Part shown: positions 58,699 to 64,000 of the stretch, piece after piece
Layout: every line of letters starts with the position of its first letter
Numbering within the stretch: the stretch's first letter is position 1
NCBI RefSeq assembly: GCF_021559775.1
Contig: NZ_CP056047.1
Coordinates: 2,604,001-2,668,000 of the forward strand
Direction of reading: 5' to 3'
Length of the DNA: 64,000 nt
Source: Gillisella vitis
Lineage (GTDB): Bacteria > Pseudomonadota > Alphaproteobacteria > Rhizobiales > Rhizobiaceae
Notes under the pieces: model-generated
Seen by the model: the letters and a program-made list of their open reading frames with translations, nothing else
What the model was told of the DNA's origin: nothing
Databases searched by the model: none
Program-made: the position numbers and the translations under genes

Positions 58699-59748
58699 AT
58701 GAATGCGCCTAAGAAATGGATCCAGAACGAAATCCAATCTCTGGATCCGGAGAAGGACTATGTGCGGATCTGGCGGCTGTCGAGCAGCTATGGCCTCAAC
58801 GACTTCATGCAGAATTTCATCTATGCACTGACCTTTCCGAATTTCGTCGTGTCGGAATGGGGTGCGCAGGTGGTGTGGCGCGAGGATGGCGGCAAGGTGG
58901 TGGATCGCTCTACCAGCCGTGTCGAGCAGACCGGCAGCGCCAATGCCCTGTGGTGGTTCTATGGCCCGCATGATGAGCGGACCAAGAAATCGGTCGAGGG
59001 CATTAACAACCTGCATGCCTATTGGGCAAAGCAATATCCGGGTGCGTTTTCCTACAATGAAGATTACATCTACACATGCGCCTTCACAGCGGTAACCATG
59101 CATCGCCTGCGCTTGCGCATGGGGCTGCCAGGGTTTTCGGAAAAGGAACAGATCGCCGCCCATCGGTTCTGGCTGGAAATGTCCAAGCTGTTCGTTGCCG
59201 AGAACAATCAGCCGCTGCATGGCTATCCCGAGGATTTCGCGGGGCTGATCACCTATTGCGAGACGATAGAAAAGATGGACAGGCCCAAGCCCGAGCGCGG
59301 CAACCTGATCACGACAGCGATTCACGAACAATTCGTCTTCCGCTTTTTCCCCAAGGAAATGCATTGGCTCGGGCACCAACTCATCCGATCCCTGTCGCTG
59401 CCCACGACCCTTGAGACCATGCAGATCGAACCTGCCTATCCCATGGCGCAGGAGGTTCTACCCAAATTGATGGGCCTGATTTTCTGGTATCTGGAAACCC
59501 AACTGGACGATCCGACGGAAAGCTATATCGAATCACGCGACAAGCTGAGCAAGGATGAAAAGGCAGACATCAAAGCCGGCATCCGAGCCCTCGATAAGGC
59601 GTTTCCAGAGCATTACGTTTCGCTCTACAAGGATGATCCGAAATTTGCCGGATGTCCGTTTCATGCCAGCCTAAAGATGTCCGAGCAGCAGGGCGACGTT
59701 CCCAACGAAATCCAAGCCATCGAAAGCAAAGTCGCAGTGCTTGGCTAA
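58699..59748 (+). CDS. MpaB/DUF2236-like oxygenase family protein
   Basis: A 349-residue, mostly helical protein. The segment LHAYWAKQYPGAFSYNEDYI, then AFTAVTMHRLRLRMG and EKEQIAAHRFWLEMSKLF, and LHGYPEDFAGLITYCETIE, resembles the DUF2236 family (MpaB/rubber-oxygenase catalytic domain), where conserved His and Arg bind haem or metal. No signal peptide is present, so it is probably cytoplasmic. The start has a GGGAGGAG site. No partner gene is adjacent; the substrate is unknown. The family assignment is by pattern only. Confidence 0.6.
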   Translation: MNAPKKWIQNEIQSLDPEKDYVRIWRLSSSYGLNDFMQNFIYALTFPNFVVSEWGAQVVWREDGGKVVDRSTSRVEQTGSANALWWFYGPHDERTKKSVEGINNLHAYWAKQYPGAFSYNEDYIYTCAFTAVTMHRLRLRMGLPGFSEKEQIAAHRFWLEMSKLFVAENNQPLHGYPEDFAGLITYCETIEKMDRPKPERGNLITTAIHEQFVFRFFPKEMHWLGHQLIRSLSLPTTLETMQIEPAYPMAQEVLPKLMGLIFWYLETQLDDPTESYIESRDKLSKDEKADIKAGIRALDKAFPEHYVSLYKDDPKFAGCPFHASLKMSEQQGDVPNEIQAIESKVAVLG

Positions 59749-59772
59749 ACACAACGACCCAATAGAGTGCTA

Positions 59773-59802
59773 CCGGTGGCCATGGAAATTCATGGACACC
59801 GG
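59773..59802. terminator. Hairpin between convergent genes
   Basis: CCGGTG (59773-59778) with CACCGG (59797-59802) and CCATG (59780-59784) with CATGG (59791-59795) form an 11-pair stem with one mismatch. It lies between the MpaB-like gene and hisN; no T-run follows. Confidence 0.45.
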
Positions 59803-59808
59803 TGGCGA

Positions 59809-60582
59809 TCAATCGACCAAAATCGCGCGCGCCTGCTCGTAGACAGCGGCAGAACTGGCGGCGATGATCTTGCCGCCCGCTTCCGGCCGTTCACCCTCCC
59901 ACGTGGTGATAATACCGCCAGCCTGCTCGATAATCGGAATCAGAGCGCCGACATCGTAGGGCTTCAGCCCCGTTTCGATCACCAGATCGACAAAACCTGC
60001 CGCCAGCAGCGCGTAGGCATAGCAATCCACGCCATAGCGGGTCAGTTGGACCTTGGCCCGCACCGCATCGAAACGCGGCCGCTCGTCTTCCAGAAAAATA
60101 TCCGGCGAGGTGGTGTAAAGCACCGCATCCGAGAGACCAGCGCAGGCCCGCGTTGCGATCTGCCGCTGGCCATCAGGTCCGCTGTACCAGGCTTTCTCCC
60201 CATCGGCAAAATAACGCTCGCCGGTAAAAGGCTGGTCCATCATGCCCATCACCGCGTGGCCGTTTTGCTGAAAACCGATCAGCGTTCCCCAGGTGGGCAG
60301 ACCGGAAATAAACGCCCGTGTTCCATCGATCGGATCGATCACCCAGACACAATCGCGGCCAAGGCCGACATTGTCATGTTCCTCGCCCAGAATGCCGTGA
60401 TCGGGAAACTCTGCCTCGATCAGCGCGCGGATCGCGGTTTCCGCTGCCTTATCGCCTTCGGTGACGGGATCATAGCCGCCCGCATCCTTGTTGACGACAT
60501 CCAGCCGTGAGCGAAAGCGTGGCAGTGTCTCGGCCTTGGCGGCCTCGGCGAGGCTGTCGAAAAACGTCTTCTCGGGGCGCAT
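59809..60582 (-). CDS. hisN: Histidinol-phosphatase, inositol monophosphatase family
   Basis: A 257-residue metal-dependent phosphatase of the inositol monophosphatase fold. The metal-binding motifs are GILGEEHDN (Glu) and VWVIDPIDGTRAFISGLPTW (Asp/Asp), with CAYALLAAGFVDLVIETGLKPYDVGA later in the sequence. This set is typical of alphaproteobacterial HisN, which removes phosphate from histidinol phosphate in histidine synthesis. A general inositol-phosphatase role is possible. No other his gene is near. Confidence 0.88.
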   Translation of the reverse strand: MRPEKTFFDSLAEAAKAETLPRFRSRLDVVNKDAGGYDPVTEGDKAAETAIRALIEAEFPDHGILGEEHDNVGLGRDCVWVIDPIDGTRAFISGLPTWGTLIGFQQNGHAVMGMMDQPFTGERYFADGEKAWYSGPDGQRQIATRACAGLSDAVLYTTSPDIFLEDERPRFDAVRAKVQLTRYGVDCYAYALLAAGFVDLVIETGLKPYDVGALIPIIEQAGGIITTWEGERPEAGGKIIAASSAAVYEQARAILVD

Positions 60583-60762
60583 GCGGCTTCCTCAATAAGG
60601 TGAACGTGGACGTTTCTTACGGCATAAAACGCCGGATCGGAATTCGCTCCAGCATAAATTTATCAGGACGACAGGCAGAGCGCCGATTTGCACGCCATTC
60701 GAGCATTTCCTTGATGCAAATGCCTAAATAATAATCATGATTAAAAAAATGTCAAAATCGAC

Positions 60763-60790
60763 TTGACATTTGTGCAATGCAAAATATGAT
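60763..60790 (+). promoter_or_regulatory. Promoter of the small RNA
   Basis: TTGACA (60763-60768) and TATGAT (60785-60790) are separated by 16 bases, close to the sigma-70 consensus. Transcription should begin around 60797-60798. Confidence 0.75.
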
Positions 60791-60797
60791 ACGTCTT

Positions 60798-60873
60798 ACA
60801 GTCTTTCGACTGTAAATACCCTCCTTGGGTGTTTCCTCCCTAGACTTGCCGCGCCTCGAGCGCGGTTTTTTTT
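60798..60873 (+). ncRNA. Small RNA gene with anti-Shine-Dalgarno loops (alpha-r14/NfeR1-like)
   Basis: A promoter (60763-60790) is followed by about 76 transcribed bases ending in a strong terminator: CCGCGC (60849-60854), loop, GCGCGG (60860-60865) and eight T. Two other possible stems are TTACAGTC/GACTGTAA (60796-60815) and ACCC/GGGT (60818-60830, loop TCCTT). Unpaired CCTCCCTAG after them resembles an anti-Shine-Dalgarno. Rhizobial small RNAs of the alpha-r14 (NfeR1) type show this layout and motif. The family name is from memory and needs checking. It lies between two minus-strand genes and points opposite to them. Confidence 0.75.
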
Positions 60874-60899
60874 GCCTTATCGCGCCACGCATCGCAGGG

Positions 60900-60936
60900 T
60901 CGGAAAACCGGTTTCCACTTTTCGGAACGATGCACT
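60900..60936 (+). repeat. Dispersed GGAAAACCGGTTTCCAC repeat
   Basis: GTCGGAAAACCGGTTTCCAC followed by TTTTCGGAACGATGCAC, the same element as 45108-45145. It overlaps the end of the following amidohydrolase gene by a few bases at most. Confidence 0.6.
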
Positions 60937-61831
60937 ATTCGGCGGCGAGCGCGCCATCGCCGAGGCCGGGCGTGGCAATGCCTTTGGAAAGCTCCGCCAT
61001 CTGACCAATGAACCGCGACAGCACGGCTGCAAGCGAGGCGAAATCCGGTCGCTTTTCCAATGTTGCCTCATCGACATACAGTGCGCGGTTGATTTCGATC
61101 TGTAGAGCATGCAGGCCCCTGGCGGGACGGCCGTAATGTTCAGTGATGAAGCCACCGGCATAGGGCTTGTTGCGCACCGCCGTAAATCCGAAATCGCTGA
61201 GCACCTGCATGGCGGCATGGGTCAGTTCTGCCGAAGCACTGGTGCCATATCGGTCGCCAATGATGAAATCCGGACGAATGGCACTGCCGCTCAGCCGAAT
61301 ATTGCCCGGCATCGAATGGCAGTCGATCAGAATAGCCGCCCCAAAACGGGCATGGGTGCGGGCAATCAGCCGGCGCAGGCAGGCGTGATAGGGCTTGTAG
61401 ATCGTCTCGATCCGGGCAATCCCCTCCTCCACGCTCAACCGCCCCCGGTAGATTTCCATATTTTCGGCGACAATCCGCGCAATGGTGCCGAGCCCTCCGG
61501 CAACACGTACCGAATGGGCATTGACGTAAGGCGGCAGGGGGCCAGAAAACATCTTCGGATCGAGCTCATAAGGCTCGCGATTGACATCAATATAGGCGCG
61601 TGGAAATTTCGCGTAGAGCAAGGGGGCGCCGTGGTCGGGTGCCGCTGCAAACAGCTCATCGACGAAATGATCCTCCGAACGGCGGATGGAAAGCCTGTCC
61701 AGGCGCGAACGGGCGAGAAACTCCTGTGGATAATCTCTGCCGCTATGAGGGGAATTGTAAACAAAGGGAATGCTATGCTGTTCGGGTTCGCGCACGTCAA
61801 ACAGCTCGAAATCGTCGCGTTCCGGCTGCAT
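60935..61831 (-). CDS. N-formylglutamate amidohydrolase (HutG-like)
   Basis: A 298-residue zinc-type deformylase. Signatures: IPFVYNSPHSGRDYPQEFL (metal-binding), RRSEDHFVDELFAAAPDHGA, AYIDVNREPYELDPKMF, and AILIDCHSMPGNIRLSGSAI; near the C-terminus RGLHALQIEINRALYVDEAT. It would release formate from N-formylglutamate or a related compound. No other histidine-degradation genes are close. It is divergent from cpdR. It differs clearly from the shorter family member at 10469-11272. Confidence 0.9.
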   Translation of the reverse strand: MQPERDDFELFDVREPEQHSIPFVYNSPHSGRDYPQEFLARSRLDRLSIRRSEDHFVDELFAAAPDHGAPLLYAKFPRAYIDVNREPYELDPKMFSGPLPPYVNAHSVRVAGGLGTIARIVAENMEIYRGRLSVEEGIARIETIYKPYHACLRRLIARTHARFGAAILIDCHSMPGNIRLSGSAIRPDFIIGDRYGTSASAELTHAAMQVLSDFGFTAVRNKPYAGGFITEHYGRPARGLHALQIEINRALYVDEATLEKRPDFASLAAVLSRFIGQMAELSKGIATPGLGDGALAAE

Positions 61832-62130
61832 CTCACCCCTTCTTTACCAAATCAGCAATTCATAATGAAACATATGTTGCCAGTTGCCCACCGCGAAGTC
61901 CATACTGCATTAATCTTGAAGCCGGATACGGCATGATAAGAGAATCATGCAGCACTTATGCAGCAGTTATAATGTGCTACAGCGACCTGTCTGCGCCGCC
62001 AAAGACGCGGACAGGTCGCTGTAGTGGCGAAAAATCACACCCGGCTTTCCCGTCTTCACCTGCTGTTTACACGGGCTGGAATATCTGGGAAAGCTTAACA
62101 CCATGATCCCAGTTGAGTAACGGTCCAGCA
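61832..62130. other. Divergent intergenic region with hairpin
   Basis: 299 bases between the amidohydrolase and cpdR; contains the long hairpin at 61977-62024 and presumably both promoters. Confidence 0.45.
61977..62024. repeat. Perfect 15-bp hairpin upstream of cpdR
   Basis: CTACAGCGACCTGTC (61977-61991) and GACAGGTCGCTGTAG (62010-62024) are exact inverted copies; GCG/CGC pairs inside the loop. Similar hairpins with CTACAGCG ends are familiar as rhizobial intergenic repeats. Confidence 0.65.
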
Positions 62131-62496
62131 ATGACTCAGAAAATACTTCTTGCCGAAGACGACAACGACATGCGCCGCTTCCTGGTGAAAGCCCTGGAAA
62201 AGGCCGGATACAAGGTATCCTCCTATGACAATGGCGCCAGCGCCTATGACAGGCTTCGGGAAGAGCCCTTCTCGCTGCTCCTGACCGACATCGTCATGCC
62301 GGAAATGGACGGCATCGAGCTGGCCCGCCGCGCCACCGAACTCGACCCGGACCTGAAGGTGATGTTCATCACCGGCTTTGCCGCCGTGGCATTGAACGCC
62401 GATTCCAAGGCGCCCAAGGATGCCAAGGTCCTGTCCAAGCCCTTTCACCTGCGCGACCTGGTAGACGAGGTCAACAAGCTGCTGACCGCCGCCTGA
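62131..62496 (+). CDS. cpdR: Cell-cycle response regulator CpdR
   Basis: A 121-residue single-domain response regulator. The phospho-acceptor is Asp53 in LLTDIVMPEMDGIELARRA; MFITGFAAVALN and KVLSKPFHLRDLVDEVNKLL are characteristic of CpdR. In Caulobacter and Sinorhizobium unphosphorylated CpdR brings ClpXP protease to the cell pole to degrade cell-cycle regulators such as CtrA. ATG 62131 gives the usual N-terminus (MTQKILLAEDDNDMRRFLVK); an upstream TTG is less likely. It is a single gene, divergent from the amidohydrolase. Confidence 0.93.
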   Translation: MTQKILLAEDDNDMRRFLVKALEKAGYKVSSYDNGASAYDRLREEPFSLLLTDIVMPEMDGIELARRATELDPDLKVMFITGFAAVALNADSKAPKDAKVLSKPFHLRDLVDEVNKLLTAA

Positions 62497-62600
62497 GACC
62501 GCCTGGTTCCAGCGACTGCGCCGCTCAGATTGGAATCCTCCAATCGGGCGCGATTTGCGACCATCATGCGTCGCATCGCAAGCGGCTCGGCAAATGATGC

Positions 62601-62621
62601 ATGCGCCAGGTTCTGGCGCAT
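62601..62621. terminator. Hairpin downstream of cpdR
   Basis: ATGCGCCAG (62601-62609) pairs with CTGGCGCAT (62613-62621) with a three-base loop. No T-run follows. It may stabilise the cpdR 3' end or be a repeat. Confidence 0.4.
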
Positions 62622-62760
62622 GGTAGATCGCGACAGCGAGGCGCTTGCGCGTAAACCCGGAAAAGCCAGCAGATACAACCGCTTGCCGAATTCTTGATCC
62701 AAACCGCGCAATAGCTATTGACGGAACCGGCGGTTTCATGGTTTACCCCCGCCATCGGAT

Positions 62761-62835
<75 letters not shown>

Positions 62836-63038
62836 TCCGATTTTATTCCCTTTTAGAGCATTTGAATGCCATTTCGGCTTGTCGATGACAGGCTTGGTTC
62901 CTATCACGCACATAGGCCGGTTCACCGTGGCCTGCCGGCTCGCTCACCATCGTGACCAGAGCCTTAAGAATCGTTCCCGGGCAAGTTTTTTGCCCTTTCC
63001 CTATTTTCTATACCGCATTGCACCCTAGATGGGTTTGG

Positions 63039-64000
63039 ATGCAGACTATTTTTGAAACATTGCAACATGCCGTCGCATGGATGCCGGATTGGGCTGTTTC
63101 GCTTTGCGTCCTGCTTCTTGCTTTTCTGGTGGGCATGTTAATTCAGCACTTCGGCTTCCGCATCCTGACGCGGCTAACGGAAAATCGCGATCTTTTCTGG
63201 CGCTCACTGGTGCAGCGCACCCGACGACCCTTGCGGCTTGCCATCCTGACCTGGACGCTCTCCATCGGCGTGACTGTCGCACCTCTAAGTGATGCAGCAG
63301 CCAATATCGTGCGCCACGCTCTGCTGCTCTGCTTCGTCATCGTTGTCGGATGGATGACCCGCACCGCCCTTCATATCTGGGTGACCGTCTATCTTCGCCG
63401 TTTCAAGCTTGATGCCGAAGACAATCTACTAGCCCGCAAGCATGTCACCCAATCCCGCATCATGGAAAGGGTGGCCGCCACCGGCATCGTCGCCCTCACG
63501 GCGGCAGCCGTTCTGATGTCTTTTCCGGCGGTGCGCCAATATGGGGTCAGCCTGCTGGCCTCAGCGGGTGTGGCGGGTATCGTTCTCGGTCTCGCCTTAC
63601 AGCCAATGCTGAAAAATCTGTTTGCCGGGCTGCAATTGGCCATCACCCAGCCGATCCGCATCGATGACGCGCTGATTGTTGAAGGTGAGTTCGGTCATGT
63701 CGAAGAAATAACCGCCACCTATGTGGTGGTGAAGCTCTGGGATTGGCGAAGACTGGTCCTGCCCCTCAATTATTTCATCGAAAAACCTTTCCAGAACTGG
63801 ACCCGCGAAGGTGCAGCGCTGATCGGCACGGTCATGCTCTACATGGATTATTCCGTTCCGGTCTCCACGCTGCGCCGAAAAACTGAGGATATTGTCAGGT
63901 CAGCACCGTTGTGGGATGGAAATGTCTTCAACCTCGCCGTCACGGACCTGAAGGATCAGGTGATGGAAATCCGTATTCTGGTGTCCGCCGCCAGCGCCGG
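63039..64000 (+). CDS. MscS-type mechanosensitive channel, partial (cut by window end)
   Basis: The first 320 codons are present and the frame runs off the window. Several membrane segments (VSLCVLLLAFLVGMLI, LAILTWTLSIGVTVA, LLLCFVIVVGWMT, VAATGIVALTAAAVLMSF) precede the MscS pore helix GVSLLASAGVAGIVLGLALQ, followed by PMLKNLFAGLQLAI, the DALIVEGEFGHVEEIT beta domain and LPLNYFIEKPFQNWT. It opens under membrane tension to protect against osmotic shock. ATG 63039 gives a long hydrophobic N-terminus; no strong ribosome binding site precedes it. Confidence 0.9.
   Translation, partial: MQTIFETLQHAVAWMPDWAVSLCVLLLAFLVGMLIQHFGFRILTRLTENRDLFWRSLVQRTRRPLRLAILTWTLSIGVTVAPLSDAAANIVRHALLLCFVIVVGWMTRTALHIWVTVYLRRFKLDAEDNLLARKHVTQSRIMERVAATGIVALTAAAVLMSFPAVRQYGVSLLASAGVAGIVLGLALQPMLKNLFAGLQLAITQPIRIDDALIVEGEFGHVEEITATYVVVKLWDWRRLVLPLNYFIEKPFQNWTREGAALIGTVMLYMDYSVPVSTLRRKTEDIVRSAPLWDGNVFNLAVTDLKDQVMEIRILVSAASA

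Larger units (their letters stand above)
60583..60934. other. Intergenic region holding a small RNA gene
   Basis: 352 bases between hisN and the following amidohydrolase gene, both minus. It contains the small RNA gene at 60798-60873 (plus strand) with its promoter, and a dispersed repeat at 60900-60936. Confidence 0.6.

Overview
The window reads as a piece of the main chromosome of a Rhizobiaceae alphaproteobacterium, most likely close to Agrobacterium/Allorhizobium. The reasons are gene content (homospermidine synthase, an Omp10-type lipoprotein, CpdR, a GapR/DUF2312 protein, the galU/kpsF neighbourhood, a queCDE operon, gltB and gltD on one strand), a ROSE-type RNA thermometer in front of an Hsp20 gene, and several intergenic repeat families of the kind seen in rhizobia. 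Coding density is high, most genes are GC-rich housekeeping genes, and I see no insertion sequence, prophage, CRISPR array or conjugation gene. This is core rather than accessory DNA, apart from a few local oddities.

Layout. 1-6.2 kb: a ThiE-like enzyme followed by the start of an exported protein, a TSUP exporter with a small ArsR-type regulator, two DUF465 proteins, purE-purK, ribosomal protein L36 and an exported TPR protein. 6.4-16.5 kb: an alpha/beta hydrolase, a DUF1036 protein overlapping pyruvate kinase, an N-formylglutamate amidohydrolase-like gene with DUF1244, a GapR-like protein, a LysR regulator divergent from an AEC transporter, and a DUF882/M15-like exported protein. 16.8-24.2 kb: an NtrC-type response regulator with an altered GAFTGA loop, oligoendopeptidase F, pabB with an overlapping aminotransferase-IV lyase, and a membrane protein with a strikingly AT-rich 5' part. 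24.3-31 kb: homospermidine synthase, Omp10, a 5'-nucleotidase with a LysM tail, ferrochelatase and an acyltransferase. 31.4-36.6 kb: a chemoreceptor, a large unrecognised protein and the queC-queD-queE operon (7-deazaguanine synthesis). 36.8-45 kb: SPFH protein plus NfeD, arabinose-5-phosphate isomerase, an outer-membrane barrel, galU, a lytic transglycosylase and a DUF459 protein. 45.4-54.7 kb: a second chemoreceptor and glutamate synthase, with a VapBC toxin-antitoxin pair and a tiny membrane protein lying between gltB and gltD. 55.4-64 kb: a threonine aldolase, Hsp20 under a ROSE element, a lysophospholipase-like hydrolase, an MpaB-like protein, hisN, a small RNA gene with anti-Shine-Dalgarno sequences, another formylglutamate amidohydrolase, cpdR, tRNA-Val(GAC) and the start of an MscS channel.

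The best leads for follow-up are: a 120-base repeat whose two gap-free copies show compensatory base changes in two hairpins (plus a diverged third copy); the VapBC module with its own palindromic operator inside the glutamate synthase gene cluster; the small RNA gene at 60.8 kb; the GSFPGA substitution in a sigma-54-type activator; and the unrecognised protein at 33.5-34.7 kb with an internal duplicated motif. Starts were re-chosen from ribosome binding sites and family N-termini, so many differ from the longest open frame.
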